Assembly: GCA_035235625.1 (NCBI GenBank)
Contig: CP141147.1
Span: forward strand, 12,079,001-12,143,000
Length of the DNA: 64,000 bases
Direction of reading: 5' to 3'
DNA from: Saururus chinensis
Lineage: Eukaryota; Streptophyta; Magnoliopsida; Piperales; Saururaceae
The notes below the pieces were generated by a model. The model did not search any database and was not told the DNA's origin. It saw nothing but the letters and a program-made list of their open reading frames with translations. Position numbers and translations under genes: made by a program. This document shows, piece by piece, positions 45,436 to 58,195 of the stretch. Position 1 is the first letter of the stretch, and each line of letters begins with the position of its first letter.

Positions 45436-48400
45436 AACCCTCCCCAGCTGAAACCATCGATGCCCTCGTCGATGTGAGAAACCTCTGGATCTGGTCTTCG
45501 AATTGCCAGAGAGTCGTGTCCCTTTCCCAGCTGTTCTCACTGTCCAGCAGCCCCTTCCATTTGACCAAGTAAGTGGCTCACCGATTCTTCTTGGTAGCAC
45601 CTTCGACCTTCATGTCTAGGATAGCATCAACTTCTCGTTCAAACTGCTTGAACGGCGTAGGAGGTGCCCTTTGCTTTGCATTGCGGCTGGGATCTTCCAA
45701 GTCTTCCACATAAGGCTTCAAAAAGCTAACATGAAAGACTGGGTACAGTTTGAACCTTTCCGGCAAAGCAAGCTGGCAAGAAAGCTTTCCTACCTTGCGT
45801 ATGGGGGAAAAGGGTCTGTCATATCGCTGAATAAGTCCCCTATGAATCACCCGGCTTGACATCTTGTTCCAAACTTGAGGTGTGAGTTTGGGCATCACCC
45901 TCTCCCCAACCTGAAAATTCACAAGCTTGTCAGTGCCGATCCGCATTCCTTTTCATCCTCTTGAATGCTTTTTCAAGGCAGTCCTGCGCTTCCTCCATTT
46001 GTTCTGTCTGCGCCCTGGCCAGTTTGTAGGCTGCCAGGCAGCGTTCTCCCGCACACTGTAGAGCCACATCATTTGGAGTAAGTGGCTGTTGGCCCGTCGC
46101 CAACTCAAAGGGACTCTTTCCCATAGATGAGCTCTTTTGTAGGTTGTAGCAGAACTGCGCTATCTCCAAGAGAACCACCCAATTTTGATGATTGGCAGTC
46201 ACATAATGCCTTAGGTATTCATCCAAGATGGCGTTCACCCTCTCAGTTTGTCCGTTGGTTTGCGGGTGGTTGCTGGTTGAGAAGTTCAACTTGGTGCCGA
46301 GCATCTCAAAGAGATGCATCCAAAACCTGCCCATAAACCGGGTGTCATGATCACTAACGATGTCCACCGGAAGTCCCCAAAGTTTGATGATGTTCTTGAA
46401 GAAACGTTCCGCTGAAATGTCTATCGTGCAAACTTTAGGTGCTACGATGAATGTACTATACTTCGAGAATCTGTCCATGACCACCATGATGGACCCAAAG
46501 CCTTTAACCGTTGGGAGCCCGGTGATAAAGTCCATAGATAGACTTATCCAAGGCCTCTCCGGTATAGGTAAGGGTTCAAGTAAACCCGCTTTTTTCTGCC
46601 TTTCAACTTTGTCCTGCTGACACACCAAACAAGTGCGTACATACTGCTCCACGTCTTCTCTCATACGTGGCCAGTAATAGTTGTGGTTCAAAAGAGCAAA
46701 CGTGCGCTCTTGTCTCAGATGTCCAGCCCACATTGCATCATGAGCTTCTTGCAGCAGCTTCGTCTCAAGCAGTCTGCATTTGGAATAAAGAGGCGTCCTC
46801 CCTTGGTTATAGCACCCCATTCTCGGTCCAAAATCTTCGTACCACACCGTCCTTCACTGCTTGTGTCAGCCACATGCAGACTTGGTCTTTTTGCGTCGCC
46901 TGCACCACTTGGTCTAGAAAGTCTCCCGAGGCTTGCACTAAGGCAGCTAGCATTGCCTCCGGGTCCGTTCGGCGGCTGAGGGCATCAGCCACTATGTTGG
47001 CTTTGCTCGGTTTGTATTGCAGCTCATAATCAAACTCCGCAAGGAATTCTTGCCATCGGGCTTGCTTCGCTGTGAGTTTCTTCTTCATGGAAAAATAGCT
47101 TGTGGCCACATTGTCAGCCCGGACTATAAATTTACCTCCCAGCTGATAGTGTTTCTATGTGCGCAAGAAATGCACCACTGCAGTCATCTCCTTTTCGTGG
47201 ATGGAGTACCTCCGCTCCGTCTCATTCAACTTTCAGCTCTCATACACCACGGGATGAATGGCTTGAATGAGCACTCCTCCAATAGCACGATCAAAGGCAT
47301 CAGTTTGTACCTCAAATGGTACATTGAGCTCCGGCAACTTTAGAATAGGCTCCGATGCAATGGCCTCCTTTAGTCTCACGAATGCCTCTTGGCAGTCATT
47401 CATCCACCGCCAAGGTTGGTTCTTCTCCAAGAGATCAGTCAGCACCGCCACCTTCTTTGAGTAGCTCTTGATGAAGCGCCAATAATAGTTGGCTAGTCCA
47501 AGGAAGGACCTCAACTCAAGCACTTTTGTGGGAGCAGGCCACTCCATGATGGCTTCGATCTTCTTCATATCCATCCGCACCATGCCCTGTGATATACAAT
47601 GGCTGAGGAAGAAGATTTATTCTTGGTCGAAGCTACACTTTCCAACTTTAAGTACAAATGATGTTCCCTTAACCATTCCAACACAATCCTTAAATGTCCC
47701 AAGTGTTCATCTAAGGACTGGCTGTACACAACGATATCATCCAAATACACTATCACAAAGCAGTTGAGGTAGGGTCTAAACACATCATTCATCAGTGTAC
47801 AAAAAATAGCAGGGGCAGTGGTTAAGCCGAATGGCATAACTGGGAATTCATAAGAACCATACAGTGTCACCATTGCCATCTTAGGTTCATCCCCTTGAGC
47901 AACCCGCACTTGCCAATAACCCGACCGAAAATCCAACTTCGTAAAGTATGAAGCTTTGGCCAGCCTATCGAACAAATCAGCAACCAAAGGCACCGGGTAC
48001 TTGTTTTTTACGGTAATCTTGTTTAGAACCCACACACAACCGCAGTGAACTGTCTTGCTTCTTTTGGAATAGCACCGAGGCACCAAAGGGGGCTTTCGAG
48101 GGATGGATGAAACCTGCTTGCAGCAACTCATCAAGCTACATCCAAAGTTCCTTCAATTCTGGGGGAGCCATACGATAAGGGGCTCTTGTGGGGGGATAGT
48201 TTCCTGGCAAGAGTTCAATCTCATGATCCACCATACGCCTTAGTGGAAGAACTTGCGGTAATTTAGGTGAAATGGCATCCGCAAATTCAGCCAGCAGGTC
48301 GCTAACTTGGGTTGGAATGTCTATTCTTCCTACGGGCTCTTCTCCCAGCTTCATAACGGAGACCAAGTACATCTCTTGGCCTTTCCTCAAGCCTTTGGTC

Positions 48401-49800
48401 AGTTGCATTGCGGACAGAAATTGTGCCGATCTCTCCTCCTTCCTACATGGAACGAAGGAAGGGGCCTGTTCATCGCCTATGAACAGCCCTCCAAGATGTG
48501 GAATGATGGAGACCTTTGCTTTTTGTAAGAAGTCCATACCGAGCACAATCTGAAAATCATCGAGAGAAACCATGGTAAAGTTAAGCTTTCCCGACCACTT
48601 CCCTATATGCACATTGACATGGTTGACGATGCCGCTGGGAGGGGTTGCAACCGAGTTCATCGCTTTGATTTTTTCTTGTGCCTTCATCACCACGAACTTG
48701 CTTGAGTCTGCGAACTTCTTTGATAGGAAGTTGTGGGTTGCCCCACTATCGACCAACGCCTTGACCCGCTAATTGTTGAGGGTGGTCTCAACATACAACA
48801 AGTCCACCCTGTCCTCCTTTTCCTTGCGCATGGCATTCACCAATTGAAAGGGATTCATGCATGTGGTCTCACCATCGGATGAGGAATCGTCGTCCGCTAC
48901 CATCACATTCAGCTTCTCTCCCTTGGGACAGTCACGAGCATAGTGAGGACCTTAACAAATAAAGTAGCTGGTTTTTCTAACCTTTTGGTCCATCTTTTTC
49001 TTGTCTTTGTCCGGTCATCCACCATTGCTGCATTAATTCTTATCAAACTTCTTGTGACCGCCTTTGAAAGATCCATTCTTCTTGTCCTTCGGGCCGGAGG
49101 AGTTTGGCCTAAGCTCCATCAACCTTTCGGCCATTGTAATAGCCGCTATGAGGTCTTGAATGTTATGCCTCCTCAACTCAGTCTGGGCCCAAGGTTGGAG
49201 TCCCGTCATGAAATTGAAGAGTTTGTCTTGTTCCGTTATCTCCTTGACATCCAGCATCAGCGATTGGAACTGCTTGACGTAGTCCCGTGCCGATCCGGTC
49301 TGCCTCAACTTCCTTAATGTAGTCAAAGCAACATTGGTCAGAAGGAACTGATCATTCAACTCTTTCCTGAAAGTCTCCCCGTCATCAATCCTTGCACAAC
49401 CAGCACTCTCATTGTCTTCGGATCGTGCACCCCACCACAATTTAGCATCTCCCGTGAGATACATGGCCGCCACCACTACTCGCTCAGTGTCGGGGGTTTG
49501 GATCAACTTGAAGTAGTTCTCCAAATCCCATAAGAAGTTCCCATTTCTTTCGCACTCTGACCTCCAGAGTACTCTTTTGGTTCCGGCACATTGGTCTTCT
49601 TGGCTGAAGACCGCTGGGGTTCCTCCACGCTAGGGATGGTGTTCACCACCACCCTCTCCAATAGCGCAATCTTGTCCACCAGGGCTTGGACTCGAGTTGC
49701 CCCATCATGAGCAGTTTGCTGCATCCTCTCATTCACCAAAACAGCCAGACTGGTTAGCTCACGTTGAAGAACCACAACCTGGCTAAGTCATGGTTTAGGG
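45434..49800 (-). mobile_element. Gag-pol fossil of the chromovirus
   Basis: Gag near 49033-49775 (WWGARSEDNESAGCARIDDG; FRKELNDQFLLTNVALTTLR). Zinc-knuckle region ending GPHYARDCPK (~48920). Protease ALVDSGATHNFLSKKF (~48750) and IVLGMDFLQKAKVSIIPHLG. Reverse transcriptase SGYWQVRVAQGDEPKMAMVT and VIVYLDDIVVYS (~47730-47930). RNase [20 protein letters not shown] (~47300) and FDYELQYKPSKANIVADALS (~47000). Integrase zinc region YVRTCLVCQQDK (~46640) and core ISLSMDFITGLPTVKGFGSI (~46540) with NHPQTNGQTERVNAILDEYL (~46230). A chromodomain region follows near 45450-45640, which in this family steers insertion to heterochromatin. It is broken. Confidence 0.9.
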
Positions 49801-49810
49801 TTTGAATAAG

Positions 49811-51039
49811 GTCTAGTTTACCTTTTGAAAATTTTCATCCGTCAAATTATTTGGAAAAACATACTCAATTTGAAGCTTGTGCATACATATGTACAGATGC
49901 TTCATTTTCTTTGGATAACGATAGATACATAGGTTTTGGGGGATAACAAAGGTTTTTATAAATGTTTACTTGTGTTGGACAAATTTAGTTATAAATTGCA
50001 TAGTATCAAAATTTATTATAGGAAATACAATGCACAATCAATACATATAATCTCATTATCTATGATATATTCTTCAAACCTCATTCTTGTATTTTTATGT
50101 TCTACAATTTGATATTTTGGTACTTTGGTATTTTTGAAAAGAAGTATGTTGGTACTTTTGAGCAAAAGTACATTTGTAAATCGAAATTTTGAACAAAATT
50201 ACACTAGTACTTTGGTGCTTAGGAACAAAAGTACCTTCTAACATAAGTACTTTAGTATTTTGGTACTTGTGAACATAAGTACTTTGGTACTTTGGATTAG
50301 AAGAATTGAAGTACATTTGTACTTTGGAGTAGAAAAAACTTTCCTACTTTGTAAATGAGGTCAGTTACTATAAGTCTACCCATTCTCCCATATATAGTAT
50401 AAAATAATTACAATCTAAATGTAATGAAACATTGAGAAGAACTCTAGGAGAAAGTGTATTATTATACAACACAACAACTAAGATGGTCCAAACTATACTC
50501 ATTAAACAAATAAATAAAAATCTATCATCCTCTTTTATCAACTGAAAACAAATATTTTCCCTAAATATGACCATGTCTTCTTACACACTTTGCCTTGAAT
50601 ATGCTTTACAAAACAAGGAAGGAAGAGTTGGTATTCAGTAAGTTATATTCAGTAGGTTTGGTAGTTTGTGAGTTTGCCAGTTTGATAGTGTGTGAGTTTG
50701 GTTTTTCGGTACTTTGGGGGTGGGGCCATTTTGCAACGTAGAGTATTATTAGTTAAGCATGATGAAATAAAAGGAAACTAACCAAGAAATGAAAGAAAAC
50801 TTACAAAAAAGAGGACCGAGTAGAAAGCATGCAACGACTTCCTCCTCTGCGTCATGCAACGACTTTCCTCTTCCTCCATCTACTGCACACGAGGAAAGGC
50901 ATGCGGAAGTACAAATTGTTTTAAATTTAACATTGTATATATCAAACCTTGTCACCCATTGACATTGTGGTAGTTGTGACACCCTGAAAAAAGCTAGAGG
51001 TTATGAGGGATCCCATACTGCTCCCCAATGTATAACATA
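49811..51039. other. AT-rich stretch with a GTACTTTGG minisatellite
   Basis: No gene is supported. It holds the degenerate repeat listed at 50095-50340. Near 50976 TGACACCCTGAAAAAAGC looks like the start of a Ty3/gypsy LTR but I could not trace its other end. Confidence 0.4.
50095..50340. repeat. Degenerate tandem repeat of GTACTTTGGTA-type words
   Basis: The word GTACTTTGGTACTTTTGAAC and close variants recur about eight to ten times with spacings of roughly 18-40 bases. The reverse strand stays open and yields a KYQSTxVxKYQNTK-like peptide, but only because of the repeat. Confidence 0.8.
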
Positions 51040-51484
51040 ATTGTTAATACATCATAAAAAATGAAAACAATTATATTTTAGTTATATTAATGAACTTACT
51101 CCATGCATCTGATCTTTTCAAAGGCACTTAGCTTGCCCCTTTCACTCTCCCAATCATATAGGTGACTTTTAATTCACACAAGCTAAGAAATGCTGATATC
51201 CTCAGCAGTTTATCCACCTTCCTACCATCTAGCTAAACCTTAGCTCTCTTGGTGAAGCCGATCACTGCAATGGGTTGAATGTCCACTAGCTCTAGGAATC
51301 TTTTCTTGTTGGGGTCAATTTCTTCCTCTTTTTCTTAAGTGCCCCCATCAGGCTTTCGTCCTTCATTGGGTTGGTGTAGGGTGGCTTCTGAAATCTACTT
51401 TTACCTTGTGTCTGCATGGTTAATTCTATCCTAGCCTTTTCCAAGTTCCTCCACCACATGTGGCTATGAAGGCTCATCAAATCC
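51040..51484 (-). pseudogene. Coding-like remnant, reverse strand, cut by the copia element
   Basis: On the reverse strand from about 51484 a frame reads SLHSHMWWRNLEKARIELTM, QTQGKSRFQKPPYTNPMKDE and SLMGALKKKRKKLTPTRKDS before a TAG; another frame further on reads DIQPIAVIGFTKRAKV and LDGRKVDKLLRISAFLSLCE. Such runs look like former protein. The frame changes and stops show that it is dead. I do not recognise it; it may be host or old repeat. The copia at 51485 sits directly upstream on this strand, and the text resumes at 58196. Confidence 0.3.
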
Positions 51485-52467
51485 TGTAGAGTGGCCGGAC
51501 CAGCGGAAGCGCAGTAGGAGGGGGGTGGCGCACCAATCATAAACCAATCCTTAAATCAATCTACAAAGGAATCATGCATAATAGATATCTAATTAGCAAT
51601 ATAGCCAATCCCAATCATGAATCAAGCAAAGAGGATAATCAAAGAGTTACAAATACCAACTGACCTGGGCATTAACGCCCTCCAAGAACCAGCCCTTGCA
51701 CACCAATGACAAGATCAAACAAGTAATGGAGAAAGGAGATTACCTATGTGTTGATCCCTCACAAACCACCACTTGGAATGAAGGAATTCTCAGCAACGAA
51801 CCAGCCCTTGAATCAGCCTCCACGATCCAGCCAAGGAGGAGAATCTTCTCCCTCATTCAGCCCGCCAAAGAGATCAAGGAGAGGGGAGTATTGGGGCAGC
51901 CAGCAGCAAGGTTTCCCCTTGTTTGTGCGAGTTGCACCATTGAGAGAAGAGAGAGGGTCGGAAATTTGGAGAGAGGAGGAGAGGAGTAGGGCGGCCCTTC
52001 ACTTAGGGCACTCCTCCTCTCTTTCTCTCTTTATATACTCCCTTCTTTCCTTATTTGGGCGGGCCTAATTGTGGGCTTTTCAAAGTGGGCTTACTTGTCT
52101 AATTCCTACAAGTTTCTCTTGAGGTTCAAACACAATGGGAGCAGGCCATGTTTCTCAGAGCCCGCGGAGGCCTAGACCCACTGCCCACAGCCAAGCCCGC
52201 ATCAAGGTCGACCCCTCACTAACCACGGGTCCCACCATCAACACATAATTTGCGCTTCTGGGCCCCACAACGTGTTAATGCACGACCTAGTCGAATGCAT
52301 AGTGTGTTGTGTGACGTCGACGGTTCACATTTGAATTAGTGTAACGAAGGCACAAGTGGGGTCAACACGACCACCCCCACCACTCTTGGACCCCGGGCCC
52401 ATACTGGATCACCCGGATTGTGACACGTTGGACCAAACCGGGCCCGAGCCCATACCATGGTCCAACA
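51485..52467 (-). repeat. 3' LTR of the reverse-strand copia
   Basis: Lies at the left because the element runs leftward. A TATA-like TATATAAAGAGAG (in reverse) is near 52024-52034. The CTCTCTTTCTCTCTTTATAT stretch on the plus strand just before it is a pyrimidine-rich promoter patch. Confidence 0.93.
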
Positions 52468-52523
52468 TCCCCCACTATGGGTGAAGGGCTCATATGATCC
52501 AACAACGACTTGCGCTAGTCTTG

Positions 52524-55500
52524 TCAAAGACCAATGCTATGAGCATGCTTAGAAAATAGATCCGTCATTAAGGCCTTAGTGAACGGGTCAGCCAACATCT
52601 CAGTAGTAGGAAGATGACTCACAGTCACTTTTCCCCCCTATAGCATGTCGAAGATATAATAGTAATGCACCTCAATATGTTTACCTCTGACACTGATCTC
52701 CCCATTTTTGAGTATCGACATTGTTGCCAGATTATCACAATACATCTAGACAAGAGAATCAGTCCAGCCTTCTAGCCCCCATCTTGCTAGAAACTCCTTT
52801 ATCCATACTGCCTGGGAAGCTGCAATACTACATGCATAAAACTCAACTTCCATCGTAGACTTAGAAACACTCTTCTGTTTCTTTCTTTCCCACGATATAG
52901 CCCCCCCTCCAAATATGAAGACATATCCGGTAGTGGATTTCCTGTCATTTGAATCCCCCACATAGTTTGAATCACTATATCCAGCCAATGACAAACTTTC
53001 TGCCTGATAGGTGAGTTTTAAACTCTTAGACCCTAATAGGTACCAAAATACCCTCTTCACCCCTTACCAGTTCTGAAGACCAAGGTTTGCTTGGTAATGG
53101 CTTAACAAGCTTAACACATCTCAAATCAGGCCATGTACGGGTCATGGCATACATCAAGCTACCAATAGCCTGTGCATATAGCACTGACTCCATCCGGAAT
53201 CGGTCTTCCTTAGTTCAAGGAGCCATACTCTTAGATAACATTGTACCCATGTAAATAGGGTACTCAATGGTTTTCCAACCAATGACATTGAAACATTTGA
53301 GGACGCTTTCTATGTATGACTCTTGAGATATAGTAAGCTTTCTAGTTTTCTATCTTTGTCATTTTTCATCCCAAAAGTGTAGGATGCCTCACCCATGTCT
53401 TTCATCTCAAACTGGGTTTTGAGCCATTCCTTTAAACTGACTATCATAGTTAGGTCATTCCCTATCAAGAGTATGTCATCTACATACAATGACAACATCA
53501 TATACCTAGCCCCATCCCAAAAGGTATATACACAATGATTGTGTTTATTTACTGTGAACCCATACTCACTAATCACCTTGCAAAAAGTAAACTACCATTG
53601 CCTCGGAGATTGTTTAAGGCCATAAATGATTTTATGAGCTTGCACACCTTGTGTTTCTCAACTGGAACCACAAAACCCTCAGGTTGTTCCATGTAAATCT
53701 CCTCCTCTAAATCTTCATTTAGGAAGGTAGTCTTTACATCCATTTAGTTCAGCTCTAAATCATAGTACACAACACATGCTAAGAGACATATAATCGAGTC
53801 AAATCTTGACACCGGTGAGTATGTGTCTTTAAAGTCCATCTCATATACTTCGGTGAACCCCTTGGCCATTAATCTCGCATTGTACTTATCTATAGACCCA
53901 TCAGCCTTAAGCTTCTTTTTTAATATCCATTTACACCAAATAGGCTTTCACCCTTCAGGTGGATTCACTATCTCCTAGACCTTATTCCTTAGGATAGAGT
54001 CCATCTCTTTCTGAATAGCAACCTGTCATTCTTGAGCGTTCAGGTTTGGTTTGGTTTTGATCTGATCCAATTACTTCCTCTGGGGAATTGCTAGGACCAA
54101 CCTCTTTAACCACCTCGAATAAATTGACTCTTTTGTTAGGTATTCTATGGTTTGATTCTTCTTATAAGAAATATGCATCTCTAGACTCAATTACCCCCAC
54201 TGTCCCATCTGTGTGGTGAACCACGAATCGGTATACCTTAGAGTGGTCACAGTAACCAATAAAGTTGCACTTTATGGTCTTGGGGTCTATCTTTGACCTA
54301 TGCTGATCAGGCACCTTTACGTGTGCCCTAAACCCCCACACTCTAAGATTCCCTAAGTTTTGACGTCTACCCTTCCATAACTCATAAGGTGTCAGTTGGA
54401 CTACCTTTGTTGGTACACTATTTAGGATGTACACGGCGGTGCCTAAAACCTCACCCCAAAAGTTGCTTCCTAACTCAGAGTGATTTTAAATGGACCTAAC
54501 CATGCCCATAAGTATCCTATTACGCCTTTCTACCACTCCATTTTGTTGTGGAGTGTACGGTAGGATGTACTGGTGTACTCGCCACCCCTGTAAGTCGTTA
54601 GGATTTTTACTTTCATGCCTAACTGAGTCTCTACCTCAGCTTTAAATTCTTTGAATTTATCTAAGGCATCAGACTTCCTGTTTATTAAATACGTACCCAC
54701 ATCTTGAGTAGTCATCTATGAACATATTAAAATACGTCATCCCTCTGTGGGTCTGAACATTCAGGGGCCCATAGATGTCAGAATGTACCACCCCTAAGAG
54801 TTCATTTACCCTTTTTCCCATTTGGAAGGATTGTCTGCTCATCTTTCCCGATAAGCAATCCTCAGACACACGTAGGTGTTTGGATATTTTGGGTAAGAAC
54901 CCAACGCTCGACATCCTATATATCTTGTCTACATTTACATGACACAAACGCATATGCCACAATAGGGCATCATCCACAAACAAAACAATATACTCAGAAG
55001 TGCTTATTTCATTTGATTCAATTGAGTTCATTACATCTAAGTAGTACAACCCATCAACTAAAGAAGCTGTAAATAAAACAGTCCCACCCTTGCCCACAGT
55101 AGCCTTACTCCCCTTGAACCTAACTTCAAACCCCTTCTTAGTCAAAACAGGGATTGAAATTAGGTTCCTCCTGATATAGGGAGTAAAGAGTACATTAGTC
55201 AAGACAAGAGTAGACCCATCCTTCAGGGGAATCATATAGTTCCCCATAGCCTCCACCTTGAAGTACGTATTGTTCCCCATGAAGACTTTATTTTTGCCAA
55301 GCATCAGGTTGACCATCTCGCCTCTGGTTCCCCTAGAGTGGGAAACATGCACTGTAGCTCTTGAGTCCAGCAACCAAGTCTTCTCCTTGATGTCAGCGAT
55401 CATCACTTCAGAGATAACACAAACGATCTCCTTGCTCTTGCCCTTGTCATTACTTGAATGGTCATCCTTTTGGGGACAGTTAGCCTTGAAGTGGCCCACC

Positions 55501-56279
55501 TGGCCACACTCGAAACATGCACCTTTGGGTTTGCTATTCCCTTTTCCAGTGCCCTTGCTATGAGGCTTCTTCCTCTTCTTCTTGAAAGCTTTCTTAGAGG
55601 GACACAACCCCTATCCACCTTTCTTGCCCCCACTAGAGTTATGTGCCAGGTTGGCAGTAACAACACCCTCAGAAGCCTTCACATGGTTCCTCCTTTCTAG
55701 CTCAAGCCTTAGCTTGGCAGTCAGAGCCTGCATTGTGATCTTCTAGTCACTCATATTCAGATAGATCACTACACTCTCCCAAGATTTGGGAAGGCTGTTC
55801 AACACTGTAGACACTTGGATTCCCTCAGAGATGGGGTCCTCCAGTGTCTCCAAGTCATCATCAATGATGGACATGGCACTCAAGTGCTCATTTACATCAT
55901 CTCCCTCCATCATCTTGGAGTTTTGATACTTAGAGTATAACATCATCTTATGAGCTTCAGTCTGGTCCCCATACCTCACAGACACTGCTTCCATCATCTC
56001 TTTGGCAGACTTGTACTTCTCAAAGAGCCTTTCTATCTTTGGCTCCATGAAAGTCAATATAGTGGACCTTGCCTTGTTGTCATCATCCCTTAATTTCTCA
56101 CATGCTTTCTTCTGAGTAGCTGATGCACCCTCTGGTAGTGGCTCAATGATCTGCTCAAGTACATGAGCAAGATCAGAAAGAGTAAGGATATGGTGTATCC
56201 TCCACTTCTACACCAGATAATTGTCAACATTCAGCTTCTCAGTTTTCCCTAACTCAGAAGTGATCATCTTGGAAGCCAT
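52524..56279 (-). mobile_element. Gag-pol fossil of the reverse-strand copia
   Basis: Gag opens MASKMITSELGKTEKLNVDN at 56279 and includes KSAKEMMEAVSVRYGDQTEA. A zinc knuckle CFECGQVGHFKANCPQ is near 55490. Protease region WLLDSRATVHVSHSRG is near 55360; pre-integrase LLWHMRLCHVNVDKI near 54940; integrase VVHSDIYGPLNVQTHRGMTY near 54760; reverse transcriptase LSLYVDDILLIGNDL near 53480; RNase H YSDSNYVGDSNDRKSTTGYV near 52950; the tail ADPFTKALMTDLFSKHAHSI ends at 52524. The order gag-protease-integrase-reverse transcriptase-RNase H is that of Ty1/copia. The product would be one polyprotein cut by its own protease. It is broken. Confidence 0.93.
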
Positions 56280-57207
56280 TGATTAACTACAAGGGAATAG
56301 GCAGAGAACAGGAAATTAATACTATTTATGGAAGGCTGACCGCTTCTAAAAATTAGTACTTAGAAAAACATTTAATCTAAATATAAGCCTAAGAGATAAT
56401 TGAGTATATTATGCTAAGTTTCTATATATAAATTCAACTATATTAGGGTTTGCGTCACTTTCCAAAAATAACCCTAGATACCCCTTAACCCCCCTAATTA
56501 GGTTATATAGGTATTTATGATTTTAGAATCCCCAAAACACCCTAATCAGCACTTAAAAATAGCAAATAAACAATTTATAGGCTGCTGAAATTTTTAATTT
56601 CTGTCCAGAAAAATTTTGGTGCAAGTTTACCACAATGCCCCTAGGGTTGTTTTGGTCTTTTCCACCCATAAGGACACACCAAAAAATTTCAGACAGCAAC
56701 TTTACAAAGATTATACAAACTAGTGAAACACAATTCTGGACAGAGAAAATTCAGAACACACACAGCAAGGGTAAATTGACAAAAATGCCCCTAGGGCTAA
56801 ACGGTCAATTAACACCCTTATTATTCACAAAAATAATTTATTTTAATCACAAATAAATCCCTTAACCCTTGCTGATCAGAAAGATGGTGTGTGTCCAGAT
56901 CGTGATCAGAGAATTAATTATACACAAAATTGCAAGACCAAATTGACTATAATGCCCCTACAAGCATACAAACATGCAATTTCTTAATTAAAACTCCAAA
57001 TCACATCAAACCAGCATGCAAATCAGTCAATATAGTCATAAATATATCCAATTTGAACTTAGAAGCAAAAGCCCCTTGATTGGAATAAGTAGATCAATCA
57101 ATTTCACAAAATCCTCAATTCTAGCATGCATAACCTAGATCGGGTAATCAAAATCAATCTTTGATTGAACCAGTGACCAATGACCCCCAAATTGGCTCCG
57201 ATACCAC

Positions 57208-58195
57208 TGTAGAGTGGCCGGACCAGCGGAAGTGCAGGGGGAGGGGGGTGGCGCACCAATCAAAAATCAATTTTTAAATCAATCTACAAAGGAATCATGC
57301 ATAATAGATCTCCAATTAGCAATATAACCTATCCCAATCATGAATCAAGCAAAGAGGATAATCAAAGAGGAACAAATACCAACTGACCTGAGCGTTCCAG
57401 CCCTTGCACACCCTCCAAGAACCAGCCCTTGCACGCTAATCACAAGATCAAACAAGTAATGGAGAAAGGAGATTACCTATGTATTGATCCCTCACAAACC
57501 ACCACTTGGAATGAAGGAATTCTTAGAACCGAACCAGCCCTTGAATCAGCGTCCACGATCCCTTCAAGGAGGAGAGTCTTCTCCCTTGTTCAGCCTGCCA
57601 AAGAGATCAAGGAGAGGGGAGCAATGGGGCAGCCAGCAGCAAGGTTTCCCCTTGTTTGTGAAAGCCGCACCAAAGAGAGAGAGAGGGGGGCGGAAATTGG
57701 GAGAGAGGAGTGGGGCGGCCCTTCACTTAGGGCACTCCTCCTCTCTTTCTCTCTTTATATATACTCCCTTCTTTCCTTATTTGGGTGGGCCTAATTGTGG
57801 GCTTTTCAAAGTGGGCTTACTTGCTTAATTCCTACCGGAATCTCTTGAGGTTCAAACACAATGGAAGCGGGCTCTGTTTCTTAGAGCTCGTGGAGTCCTG
57901 GACCCCCTACACACAGCCAAGCCCGCGACAGGGTCCATCCCTCGCTAACCATAGGTTACACCATAGACACATGATTAGCGCGTCTCGGCCCCACAGCATG
58001 TTAATGCATGACCTTGTCAAATGCCTAGTGTGAGTGTGTGATGTCGGTGGGTCCCATTCAAATTAGTATAACGAAGGCACATGTGGGGTCGACGCGACTG
58101 CCCCCACCACTCTTGGACCCTGTGGCCTATACCGGTTCTCTTGGACCGTGACACGTTAGACCAAACCAGGCCCGAGCCCATACCATGATCCAACA
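57208..58195 (-). repeat. 5' LTR of the reverse-strand copia
   Basis: Flanked on its inner side by the primer-binding site (57206-57195) and on its outer side by AATCC (58196-58200). It has the same pyrimidine patch and TATA-like region as the 3' LTR (about 57740-57765). Confidence 0.93.

Larger units (their letters stand above)
44658..49810 (-). mobile_element. Ty3/gypsy chromovirus, reverse strand, 5' end absent
   Basis: Reading leftward: Gag, zinc knuckle, protease, reverse transcriptase, RNase H, integrase, chromodomain, then an LTR (45435 to 44658). Reverse transcriptase before integrase marks Ty3/gypsy; the chromodomain marks a chromovirus, possibly Galadriel-like. A purine tract (GGGGAGGGTT in reverse, about 45436-45445) touches the LTR. 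To the right of ~49810 the text turns AT-rich with no LTR or primer-binding site, so the 5' LTR is absent. GC is well above that of the surroundings, suggesting a younger insertion. It is broken in several places. Confidence 0.9.
51485..58195 (-). mobile_element. Ty1/copia element with both LTRs and an exact 5-bp target duplication
   Basis: LTRs lie at 51485-52467 and 57208-58195, each (in reverse) beginning TGTTGGA and ending CACTCTACA. AATCC at 51480-51484 recurs at 58196-58200, an exact 5-bp target duplication. In reverse, TGGTATCGGAGC (57206-57195) directly follows the 5' LTR and matches the methionine-initiator primer-binding site in all but one base. A polypurine run (TAGTGGGGGA, 52477-52468) touches the 3' LTR. 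LTRs of 983 and 988 bases differ by ~8% over the first ~340 bases by hand count. At plant rates of ~1.3e-8 per site per year this is about 3 million years, or more in slow-evolving woody plants. The ends are whole; the coding part is broken, with around ten breaks. Confidence 0.95.

Noticed and set aside
50095-50316. 73-codon frame with repeated KYQST units
   Set aside because: It is the reading of a degenerate GTACTTTGG repeat, not a gene.
51696-52068. Overlapping frames near both ends of the copia at 51485, repeated at 57429-57828
   Set aside because: The two sets are the same LTR sequence read on the wrong strand.
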